From an uncultured Caulobacterales bacterium (GTDB taxonomy: Bacteria > Pseudomonadota > Alphaproteobacteria > Caulobacterales > Caulobacteraceae): a stretch of DNA of 64,000 nucleotides. The position numbers and the translations under genes were made by a program. Within the stretch, counting starts at the first letter, position 1. Every line of letters begins with the position of its first letter. The stretch lies in assembly GCA_903884425.1 (NCBI GenBank), contig CAISEP010000006.1, forward strand, positions 62,001 through 126,000. Direction: 5' to 3'. The notes beneath the pieces are model-generated. The model worked only from the letters and a program-made list of their open reading frames with translations. It was not told the DNA's origin and searched no databases. Positions 57,579 to 64,000 of this stretch are shown here, piece by piece.

Positions 57579-58838
57579 ATGCAGACGGCCGGCGACGCAG
57601 TGACCTATCGGCGCCTGACCCAGGCCCAGGTGGACGAGAGCTGTCGGCGTCATGAACGTCTGGCCAAGCTGCGTCCCGGGGGCGCGCGGGCGATCTTCTC
57701 GTTCACCGACCTGACCGGCCTCGTGCTGCGGGAACGTCCGCTGATGGGGGCGAACTTCTCCGGTGCCATCCTGCGGGACGCCGACCTGTCCGGTGCCGAT
57801 CTCGACAATGCCGGCTTCTTCGGGGCCGATCTGAAGGCGGCGCGGCTGGTGCGGACCTCCCTCAAGCGGGCGGACCTGCGCGGCGCGGTGCTGCGGGACG
57901 CCGACCTGACCGGCGCGGACCTGTTCATGGCGGACCTGAGGGCCGGCCAGATGGCCGCGGCGGACCGGGACGAGGGGTACAAGACCCTCAGCCATGCCTA
58001 CGGGGCCGCGGACGCCACCGGTGCCAACCTGACCGGGGCCAATCTGCAGAGCACCTTCATGACCGGCGTGGTCGCCTGCAATGCCGACTTCACCGGCGCG
58101 GTGATGAAGGACTGCAAGCTGGTCCGGGCGGTGCTGAAGAATGCCAATTTGACCGGGGCCGACCTGGCGGGCGCAGACCTGTCCGGGGCCAATCTGACGG
58201 GGGCGACCCTCCTCGATGCCGTGCTGGTGGGGGCCCGGACGCAGGGCTGGATCACCGACGGGGCGGACATGAAGGGCGTGCTGACCGATGCGCCGAAGGG
58301 CATCAGCACCCGGGACCTGCCCGCCGGCGAGATGCTGGCGGCCCATGCCCGGTGGTGTGCGACCGGTGGGGCGGAGGGGGCCCCCTCCCGCTTCGACGGG
58401 GCGGACCTGCGGGCGCTGAAGTCGATCCGCGGCTATGACCTGACGGCCCTGTCCGCCCGGGGCGCGACCTTCTACGGACTGGACATGGCCGGGGTCCAGC
58501 TGCAGGGCGCGCACCTGGAAGGGGCCGATCTGCGGGACTGCGATCTGGAGGGGGCGGACCTGCGCGGGGCCCGGCTGGCGGGGGCGCAGCTCGGCGGCGC
58601 CAATCTGCGCAATGCCCTCCTGGGTCCGCTGATGCTGGGGGGCGGTCGGCGGCTGGCGGCCTCCCTGCGCGGGGCCGTAGCCCGGCGGGCGGACTTCGCC
58701 GGTGCCGATCTCAGCGGCTGCGATCTCTCGGAGTGCGACCTTTCCCGGTCGGACTTCACCGGGGCCCGGATCGAGGCGGTGGACCTGACCGACGCCCGGC
58801 TGGAAGCCGTGACGGGGTTTCGTCTGTTCGACGGCTGA
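57579..58838 (+). CDS. Cytosolic pentapeptide-repeat protein
   Basis: A 419-residue protein, nearly all tandem pentapeptides (NFSGAILRDADLSGADLDNA; ANLTGADLAGADLSGANLTG; DLRDCDLEGADLRGARLAG), interrupted by spacers around residues 125-150 and 225-270. There is no signal peptide, in contrast to the pentapeptide protein at 28143. The rod-like beta helix presumably mediates protein contacts; function unknown. The ribosome-binding site is weak. It follows gpmA by 42 bases and may share its transcript. Confidence 0.82.
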   Translation: MQTAGDAVTYRRLTQAQVDESCRRHERLAKLRPGGARAIFSFTDLTGLVLRERPLMGANFSGAILRDADLSGADLDNAGFFGADLKAARLVRTSLKRADLRGAVLRDADLTGADLFMADLRAGQMAAADRDEGYKTLSHAYGAADATGANLTGANLQSTFMTGVVACNADFTGAVMKDCKLVRAVLKNANLTGADLAGADLSGANLTGATLLDAVLVGARTQGWITDGADMKGVLTDAPKGISTRDLPAGEMLAAHARWCATGGAEGAPSRFDGADLRALKSIRGYDLTALSARGATFYGLDMAGVQLQGAHLEGADLRDCDLEGADLRGARLAGAQLGGANLRNALLGPLMLGGGRRLAASLRGAVARRADFAGADLSGCDLSECDLSRSDFTGARIEAVDLTDARLEAVTGFRLFDG

Positions 58839-58846
58839 GGGGCACG

Positions 58847-58875
58847 AAAAAGGGCGGCGCATTGCTGCGCCGCCC
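58847..58875 (-). terminator. Terminator of hsp20
   Basis: On the minus strand, a 10-bp perfect stem GGGCGGCGCA/TGCGCCGCCC with a four-base loop is followed by TTTTT (complement of 58847-58851). It lies just past the hsp20 stop. Confidence 0.85.
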
Positions 58876-58903
58876 CCGACTTCGATGGCTTGGACCGGTC
58901 AGG

Positions 58904-59356
58904 TCAGGCCGCGCCCGCCTCGATCAGCGGGGCCTTGGGCGTGGCGATGGGAATCTGCCGCGGCTTGAGGCTTTCCGGCAGTTCCCGCTTCAGGTCGATG
59001 GACAGCAGGCCATCGGCCAGCTCGGCGCTGGACACCACCACATAGTCGGCCAGCTGGAACCGGCGGTCGAAGTTCCGCGCGGCCAGGCCCTGGTGCAGGA
59101 AGCGTCGGCCGGTGTCGTTGTCGGCCTTGCGACCGCTGACGGTGAGCACGTTTTCCCGGGCCTCGAGGGTCAGTTCCTCGGCCTTGAAGCCGGCCACGGC
59201 GATCTCGATCCGGTAGGCGTTCTCGCCCACGGACTCGATGTTGTAGGGCGGATAGCCGCCGGCGCTCTCGGTCTTGGCGGCGGCGTCCAGCAGGGCGGCC
59301 AGCCGGTCGAAGCCGACGATGGAGCGGTACATGGGAGAGGCGTTGTAGGTTCGCAT
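58904..59356 (-). CDS. ibpA: Small heat-shock protein (IbpA/Hsp20)
   Basis: A 150-residue sHSP chaperone that holds unfolding proteins during heat stress. The alpha-crystallin domain runs from about residue 36 to 125 (YNIESVGENAYRIEIAVAG; ENVLTVSGRKADNDTGRRFL; GLAARNFDRRFQLADYVV; ELADGLLSIDLKRELPESLK). The N-terminus YRSIVGFDRLAALLDAA is typical of class A. Its AGGAGG is eight bases upstream and appears masked in a ROSE-type thermosensor; a heat-shock promoter candidate is further upstream. Single gene with its own terminator. Confidence 0.94.
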   Translation of the reverse strand: MRTYNASPMYRSIVGFDRLAALLDAAAKTESAGGYPPYNIESVGENAYRIEIAVAGFKAEELTLEARENVLTVSGRKADNDTGRRFLHQGLAARNFDRRFQLADYVVVSSAELADGLLSIDLKRELPESLKPRQIPIATPKAPLIEAGAA

Positions 59357-59383
59357 GTGAGCATCCTCCTGGGATTAGCAAGG
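59357..59383 (-). promoter_or_regulatory. ROSE-type RNA thermometer hairpin before hsp20
   Basis: On the minus strand the leader reads CCTTGCT-AATCCC-AGGAGG, then eight bases to ATG. CCUU-G-CU pairs with AGGAGG leaving one bulged G, the UUGCU/Shine-Dalgarno pairing that defines ROSE elements, which melt with heat. The leader of about 130 bases after the candidate promoter has room for the upstream hairpins of the class. Confidence 0.7.
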
Positions 59384-59497
59384 TTGCAAAGGCCTGCGCC
59401 TGCGAGAGCGCCGACCCCTGGGATGAACCGTCATCGACCCGTGAGGCATCGACAGTGGTTCGTGGCGACCCGGACATCCAGCACCGCCACGATGTTC

Positions 59498-59526
59498 AGG
59501 TGGGAAACCCGGATGGGCCGGTCAAG
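59498..59526 (-). promoter_or_regulatory. Candidate RpoH (sigma-32) promoter of hsp20
   Basis: CTTGAC (complement of 59521-59526), 16 bases, CCCACCT (complement of 59498-59504). This resembles the heat-shock consensus CTTGAA-N-CCCATNT. The predicted 5' leader would be about 130 bases. Confidence 0.4.
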
Positions 59527-59608
59527 GGGGCGTCCGGGCGCTCGGCCTTCATTTGGCCCTGCCCGTGATCATGCTATGCCGGGATGTTTCAATGACAGGC
59601 GGCGGAGA

Positions 59609-60553
59609 ATGACGGTGAAGTCCAGAACCGATGGTGTGGCCTCGCGACAGGTCCTGACGAGGCTCGGCCTGGGGTGCCTGACGGCCGCGATGCTCGGGCT
59701 CGGCACGGCCGCGACGGCCCAGACCTCGCCGGAGCTGCGTGCAGCCCAGACCCACAAGATCTCGGCCCCCCAGGTCGTGGATGATCCGGCGCTGGTGGAG
59801 GTCCTGAAGGGGCCCCAGCGCCCGGCGGGGGATGTGGCCCGCGACGGGGCCCGGCATCCGCTGGAGAGCCTCACCTTCTGGGGCCTGCGCCCCGGTGCCA
59901 CGGTGCTCGAGATGTTTCCCGGCGCCGGCTACTGGGTACGGATTCTGGCTCCCTATGCGGCCAAGACCCACGGCCACTACATCACCACCGTCAGCGCCCT
60001 GACCGGGGACGAGAAGGACGGTGCGATCCAGGCCCGGGTCGACAAGTTCAAGGCCCGCTGGGCGGACGCGTCGGTCTATGGCGAGATCGGCTATGCGCCC
60101 CTCGGCAAGGCCACGACCCAGCTGGCCCCCCCCGGCTCGGTGGACCTGATCCTGACCGCCCGCAACATCCACAACCTCCTCTGGGAGAAGGGCGAGGTGG
60201 ACCGGACCCTGGCCCTGGCCTTCGCGGCCCTGAAGCCCGGCGGCGTCCTGGCGGTGGAAGAGCACCGGGCCGACCCGCGAGCCCAGATCGGCGATGCCCG
60301 GGACGGCTATGTGGCCACCTCCACCGTCATCGCGGCGGCGAAGAAGGCGGGCTTCGTGTTCGACGGCGCCAGCGAGATCAATGCCAATCCGAAGGATACC
60401 AAGGACCATCCCTTCGGCGTCTGGACCCTGCCGCCGGAGCGGCAGAGCGCGCCGGACGGCAAGGCACCCGATCCGGCCTTCGACCGGGCGAAATATGACG
60501 CCATCGGCGAAAGCGACCGCATGACCCTGCGGTTCCGCAAGCCGGGGGGCTGA
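59609..60553 (+). CDS. Exported class I SAM methyltransferase (COG4798 type), copy 1
   Basis: A 314-residue protein with a signal-peptide-like N-terminus (LTRLGLGCLTAAMLGLGTAA, cleavage near TAQ) followed by a Rossmann methyltransferase domain: motif I VLEMFPGAGYW near residue 100, DLILTARNIHNLLW, LKPGGVLAVEEHRA, and an unusual conserved end (SEINANPKDTKDHPFGVWTL). It is 58% or more similar by eye to the next gene. An alternative GTG start at 59615 has the better-spaced GGAG. Its target is unknown. Confidence 0.78.
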   Translation: MTVKSRTDGVASRQVLTRLGLGCLTAAMLGLGTAATAQTSPELRAAQTHKISAPQVVDDPALVEVLKGPQRPAGDVARDGARHPLESLTFWGLRPGATVLEMFPGAGYWVRILAPYAAKTHGHYITTVSALTGDEKDGAIQARVDKFKARWADASVYGEIGYAPLGKATTQLAPPGSVDLILTARNIHNLLWEKGEVDRTLALAFAALKPGGVLAVEEHRADPRAQIGDARDGYVATSTVIAAAKKAGFVFDGASEINANPKDTKDHPFGVWTLPPERQSAPDGKAPDPAFDRAKYDAIGESDRMTLRFRKPGG

Positions 60554-60556
60554 TCC

Positions 60557-61447
60557 TTGCCGCCGGTAGGTGTGACCCGCCGGTCGTGCCTGACGGCCGG
60601 GCTGGCCGCGGCGTCGGGCGTGGCGGGCTGCGGCCGGCCGGCCTCGAAGCCGAAATCCACGGGCGAGAGCGGGGCCACCGCCCCGTTCACCCTGGCCGAC
60701 GCGCTGCAGGGCGACCTGCGCCTGCCGGGGGAGCGGGCCCGGGATGCGGCCCGCCATCCCCTGGAGACCCTGACCTTCTTCGGCCTGAAGCCCGGCATGA
60801 CGGTGTTGGAACTCTGGCCGGGAGTGGGCTGGTACACCGCGATCCTGGCCCCCTGGCTGGCCCGGAACGGCGGACGGCTGATCGCGGCGGGTCTGGAGAC
60901 CACGGGCCCGCAGCCGGCGGCGGCGATTCGCCTGATGGCCGCCTACCGGCAGAGGCTGGCCGCCCATCCGGAGGGCTTCGGCAAGGTGCAGGTGACCGCG
61001 TTTGGTCCCCGGTCGGGGCCGCTGGGGCCGCCCGCCTCGGCGGACATGGTCCTGACCTTCCGCAACATCCACAACTGGATGGCCCAGGGCTTTGCCGAAA
61101 AGGCGTTCCACGACATTGCCGCGGTCCTCAAACCCGGCGGGATCCTGGGGGTGGTGGAGCACCGGGCCGCGGCGGGAAGCGTGCAGGACCCCACCGCCCC
61201 CACCGGCTATGTCACCGAGGCCTATGTCCGGACCCTGGCAGACGAGGCGGGCCTGACGCTTTCGGCCGCGAGCGAGATCAACGCCAATCCCAGGGACACC
61301 CGGGACCATCCCTTCGGCGTCTGGACCCTGCCGCCCACCCGGCAGAGCGCGCCGGACGGGCGGTCCGACAACCCGCTGTTCGATCACCGGAAATTCGACG
61401 AGATCGGCGAAAGCGACCGGATGACCCTGCGGTTCGTCAAGCGCTGA
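60557..61447 (+). CDS. Exported methyltransferase (lipoprotein-like), tandem copy 2
   Basis: A 296-residue paralogue of the preceding gene: motif I VLELWPGVGWY, then DMVLTFRNIHNWM, LKPGGILGVVEHRA, and the shared ending SEINANPRDTRDHPFGVWTL. The N-terminus VTRRSCLTAGLAAASGVAGC has an RR motif and a lipobox-like VAGC, so it may be a Tat-exported lipoprotein. The start is TTG 60557, four bases after copy 1; GTG 60572 is an alternative. The copies are presumably an operon made by tandem duplication. Confidence 0.75.
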   Translation: MPPVGVTRRSCLTAGLAAASGVAGCGRPASKPKSTGESGATAPFTLADALQGDLRLPGERARDAARHPLETLTFFGLKPGMTVLELWPGVGWYTAILAPWLARNGGRLIAAGLETTGPQPAAAIRLMAAYRQRLAAHPEGFGKVQVTAFGPRSGPLGPPASADMVLTFRNIHNWMAQGFAEKAFHDIAAVLKPGGILGVVEHRAAAGSVQDPTAPTGYVTEAYVRTLADEAGLTLSAASEINANPRDTRDHPFGVWTLPPTRQSAPDGRSDNPLFDHRKFDEIGESDRMTLRFVKR

Positions 61448-61605
61448 GCGCCGCGGCGTGGCCGCGATCCCTCACCGGCGCGACAAAGGCCGATATCCCG
61501 TGGTTGACCTTAACGTCGCCCCCTTGTCGTCGCCGGTCTTAACAGTGTTTACTGCGCCTCGCCGGGGGCCAGAGCCGCCCGCAGATCAATCGGAGAGCTA
61601 ATCGA

Positions 61606-61905
61606 ATGGCCACGCTGCAAGAGATCACTGACCGCTTCAAGACCGCCGTGGGCGACGACTCCGGTCTTGGCAAGAGCCTGAAGTTCGATCTGAAGGGTGA
61701 CGGGTTCATCTATATCAACGGCGGCACCGTGAATAACGAGGACCTGCCGGCCGACTGCACCATCGTGGTGTCGAAGGACGACTTCGAAGCCATGGGCGAC
61801 GGCAAGCTCGACCCGACGATGGCGTTCATGCAGGGCAAGATCAAGGTCAACGGCGACATGTCCGTGGCCATGAAGCTGCAGCCCCTGATGGCCAAGGCCC
61901 GCTGA
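61606..61905 (+). CDS. SCP2 sterol-carrier-domain protein
   Basis: A 99-residue single-domain SCP2 protein: LKFDLKGDGFIYINGGTVNN, DCTIVVSKDDFEAMGDGKLD, FMQGKIKVNGDMSVAMKL. Such domains bind lipids or fatty acyl-CoA in a hydrophobic tunnel; the bacterial free-standing form has no settled role. GGAGAG is about nine bases before ATG 61606. Confidence 0.88.
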   Translation: MATLQEITDRFKTAVGDDSGLGKSLKFDLKGDGFIYINGGTVNNEDLPADCTIVVSKDDFEAMGDGKLDPTMAFMQGKIKVNGDMSVAMKLQPLMAKAR

Positions 61906-61925
61906 GGCCCCAAGGTCTGAATTCC

Positions 61926-62891
61926 ATGAGTGACCCGGTGCCTCTGTACGAAACGACCGAGGCACCGGTGCCACCGGGCGCGGAAGCCGCATGGCTGACG
62001 GCCCGGGACGGCGTGCGGCTGCGGGTGGCGCTCTATCCTGCGGCCAATCCGCGGGGGTCGGTGGTCCTGAGCCCCGGCCGTACCGAACCCATCGAGAAAT
62101 ACCACGAGGTCATCGGCGAGCTGGTCTCCCGGGGCTTCACCGTGCTCGCCCACGACTGGCGCGGGCAGGGCCTGTCGGACCGGCTGGCGGCCGATGACCG
62201 GCGCAAGGGCTGCGCCAATGGCTGGCGGCCGTTCCTAGATGACTACAGCCGAATTCTATCCGCCTATCAGGCTCGCCTGCCGCGGCCGTGGATCGCCATG
62301 GGACACTCCATGGGCGGCGGCCTGACCCTGCTGGCCCTCGTGGAGGGGGAGGGGCGATTCGACGCGGCCATCCTGTCGGCCCCCATGTGCGATATCGACA
62401 CAGGGGCCATTCCGCCCCTGCTGGGCCGCATCCTGGCCCGGCTGATGACCCTCGTGGGGCGCGGCCAGGCCTATGCCGCCCCGCCGTCGGATGCCCTGTC
62501 GGAAACCTTCGACACGACGGTCCTGACCCATGATGAGGCGCGATGGCAGCGGACGCTGCGGCTTTATCAGGCCCATCCCGACCTGGTGCTCGGCAGCGTG
62601 ACCTGGGGCTGGGTCGACTTCGCCCTGCAGCTGGCGGGCCGGCTGCGCCGTCCGGGCGCGGTGGAGGCCGTGAGGATCCCCATCGTCATCGCCACGGCGG
62701 AGCAGGAGCGGCTGGTCCGCAACGGCGCGGCGGAGGCCGTCGCGGCCAGGGCCCCCGCCGGACGGCACCTGATGGTCGCCGGGGCCTATCACGAGATCCT
62801 GATGGAGACCGATCCCTGCCGCGCCGTGTTCTGGGACGCGTTCGAGGCCCTGGTCAGGGCGCTGCCGACGCCGGGCTCAACAGGGGCGTGA
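61926..62891 (+). CDS. Alpha/beta hydrolase (monoacylglycerol lipase/lysophospholipase type)
   Basis: A 321-residue serine hydrolase of the Hydrolase_4 family. The oxyanion/His region is LSPGRTEPIEKYHEVIGELV, the nucleophile Ser is in MGHSMGGGLTLLAL, and the C-terminal acid/His lies in VAGAYHEILMETD. It is 20 bases after the SCP2 gene, so a lipid-handling pair is plausible. It ends 38 bases inside the convergent hisN. Confidence 0.85.
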   Translation: MSDPVPLYETTEAPVPPGAEAAWLTARDGVRLRVALYPAANPRGSVVLSPGRTEPIEKYHEVIGELVSRGFTVLAHDWRGQGLSDRLAADDRRKGCANGWRPFLDDYSRILSAYQARLPRPWIAMGHSMGGGLTLLALVEGEGRFDAAILSAPMCDIDTGAIPPLLGRILARLMTLVGRGQAYAAPPSDALSETFDTTVLTHDEARWQRTLRLYQAHPDLVLGSVTWGWVDFALQLAGRLRRPGAVEAVRIPIVIATAEQERLVRNGAAEAVAARAPAGRHLMVAGAYHEILMETDPCRAVFWDAFEALVRALPTPGSTGA

Positions 62892-63681
62892 GCGCGGGCA
62901 GGAGGCTTGCGTCTCCCACGATCAGCATCTGGCCACCGTTCCGGCCGATGGGGGCACCGGTCCAGTCGGCCACCAGGCCGCCCGCCCCGGCCAGCAGGGG
63001 GACGGCGGCTTCCACGTCCCAGCACTTCAACCCCCGCTCCACCACCACGTCCAGCTGGCCCATGGCGACCATGGCATAGGCATAGGCATCGGCCCCGAGG
63101 CGGACGAGGCGGGCCGCCGCGTGGAACCGCTGGTAGGCGGCGACTTCCGGTCCGGTGAACAGGTGGGGGTCCGTCGTGGCCGCCAGCACCTGCGAGAGGT
63201 CGCGACAGGGGCGGGTCCGGAGCGTCCAGGTCTCGCGTCCGCGGATCAGCCGGGACCCGTGCTGCGAGCCGACGAAATACTCCCCCGTGAAGGGCTGGGC
63301 GATGACCCCGACGACCGGCACGCCCCGATGACGCAGGCCGATCAGGGTGGTCCAGACCGGCAGGCCGGAAATGAAGGCGCGGGTGCCGTCGATCGGGTCC
63401 AGAACCCAGACGAACTCGGCGTCCGGGCGGTCCTCGCCATATTCCTCGCCGATCACCCCGTGGTCGGGAAAGCGGGCGGCGATGGCGGCGCGGATGGCGG
63501 CCTCCGCCCCCTTGTCGGCCTCGGTCACCGGATCGAAGGCCCGTCCCGTGACGGCCCCCTTGTCCGCGAGGCCGTGGTCGGCGCGGAACAGGGGCAGGAT
63601 GACCTTGGCCGCGGCGTGGGCGAGACCGACGGCGAAGTCTTCCAGATCGGCGAGTCGGGGGGCATCGAGGGGGGCGCTCAT
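62854..63681 (-). CDS. hisN: Histidinol-phosphatase HisN (inositol-monophosphatase family)
   Basis: Removes the phosphate of histidinol phosphate in histidine synthesis. The 275-residue protein has the FIG/IMPase metal motifs GEEYGEDRPD, WVLDPIDGTRAFISG, the C-terminal KCWDVEAAVPLLAGAGG, and a signature PVTEADKGAEAAI near residue 50. Close IMPase relatives exist, so inositol or other phosphomonoesters are alternatives. Its C-terminus overlaps the hydrolase. Confidence 0.88.
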   Translation of the reverse strand: MSAPLDAPRLADLEDFAVGLAHAAAKVILPLFRADHGLADKGAVTGRAFDPVTEADKGAEAAIRAAIAARFPDHGVIGEEYGEDRPDAEFVWVLDPIDGTRAFISGLPVWTTLIGLRHRGVPVVGVIAQPFTGEYFVGSQHGSRLIRGRETWTLRTRPCRDLSQVLAATTDPHLFTGPEVAAYQRFHAAARLVRLGADAYAYAMVAMGQLDVVVERGLKCWDVEAAVPLLAGAGGLVADWTGAPIGRNGGQMLIVGDASLLPALTPLLSPASAAP

Positions 63682-63732
63682 GGCCAGAGCCTTAGCCGGG
63701 CATCCCCCGCAAGGCCAAGCCCCTCCGGCGAG

Positions 63733-63762
63733 AAAAAGCCCCCGCGGGCGGACCCGCGGAGG
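63733..63762 (-). terminator. Terminator of the partial gene at the right edge
   Basis: On the minus strand, CCTCCGCGGG-TCCG-CCCGCGGGGG followed by CTTTTTC. The stem has ten pairs with one wobble. It lies between the gene ending at 63823 and hisN. Confidence 0.85.
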
Positions 63763-63822
63763 CTGGAGGTGTGACCAGGTTCTGGACAGTCGGCCTCCCG
63801 CGTCCGGGGACGCGGGGTGGAA

Positions 63823-64000
63823 TCAGGCCGGGCTGTCGTTGTTCAGGGACTTGGCGAGGTCCAGCAGGCGGCGGCGCGGCCGTTCGCCCAGCTGGTAGTA
63901 GGCGCGGATCAGGTCCATGGTCTCCTTGCGGGCCAGGACTTCGCCGGCGCGGGGCTCTTCCTGGACCGGCGGCGCGGCCGTCACCTGCACCGCAGGTTCG
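63823..64000 (-). CDS. C-terminal fragment, possibly an XRE-family regulator (5' off window)
   Basis: The last 58 residues of a protein continuing beyond the window: an Ala/Pro-rich linker (VTAAPPVQEEPRAGEVL), then TMDLIRAYYQLGERPRRRLL and LAKSLNNDSPA. The (L/M)xLIRAYYxIxxxxxRxRLxxLxK tail resembles the C-terminus of small helix-turn-helix XRE-family proteins common in alphaproteobacteria, but the DNA-binding domain is not in the window. Confidence 0.45.
   Translation of the reverse strand, partial: EPAVQVTAAPPVQEEPRAGEVLARKETMDLIRAYYQLGERPRRRLLDLAKSLNNDSPA

Overview
This is a gene-dense, very GC-rich chromosomal window from an alphaproteobacterium, most likely a member of the Caulobacteraceae (Caulobacter, Phenylobacterium or Brevundimonas type). 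The indications are an alphaproteobacterial-style HdaA next to polyphosphate kinase, the NDUFA12-type complex I subunit, DUF2155 and EipA (DUF1134), a TTAA-N7-TTAA CtrA box, a GTA-type holin, and promoters of the TTGAC/GCTA-type. Almost all of it is housekeeping backbone. I see no insertion sequence, CRISPR array, rRNA or tRNA.

Layout. 1-6119 (minus): envelope biogenesis operon lptF-lptG-lptD-surA, with surA cut by the window edge. 6371-12832: an accessory-looking block of a DUF5690 transporter, a large TonB-dependent receptor and a TPR-sulfotransferase. 12931-17310: pepA, holC, an ABC-F ATPase and ndk. 17382-20657: purM-purN, RNase D and an orphan GTA-type holin. 20775-27333: hdaA-ppk-ppx (replication control and polyphosphate) divergent from aspS. 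27323-31857: two exported proteins of unknown role, one a pentapeptide-repeat protein, and a 910-residue protein that looks like a degenerate paralogue of the B12-dependent ribonucleotide reductase NrdJ. 32113-37991: NDUFA12, mlaD, DUF2155, aat, then aroQ-accB-accC and divergent thiS-thiG. 38167-43790: a glycine-zipper protein, lepA, CtrA-boxed eipA and two glycosyltransferases (GT4, GT9). 43882-49903: infC, an atypical low-GC orphan gene, rpmI, rplT, pheS, pheT. 49932-56668: an alpha/beta hydrolase, then glmS, galU, a YeeZ-like reductase, and a kdsD operon (sugar precursors for LPS and peptidoglycan). 56817-64000: gpmA, a second pentapeptide protein, a heat-shock hsp20 with a ROSE-type leader, tandem exported methyltransferases, an SCP2 protein, a lipase-like hydrolase, hisN, and the tail of a possible XRE regulator.

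The functional theme is the outer envelope: LPS transport (LptD/F/G, SurA), LPS precursors (KdsD, GalU, GlmS, GT4/GT9), phospholipid trafficking (MlaD), fatty-acid initiation (AccBC) and EipA. A second theme is translation (IF3, L35, L20, PheST, AspS, LepA, Aat). The most unusual items are the NrdJ-like pseudo-reductase, an AUU start for infC, the ROSE-like hsp20 leader, the CtrA box at eipA, the paired exported methyltransferases, and the low-GC membrane protein inserted between infC and rpmI.
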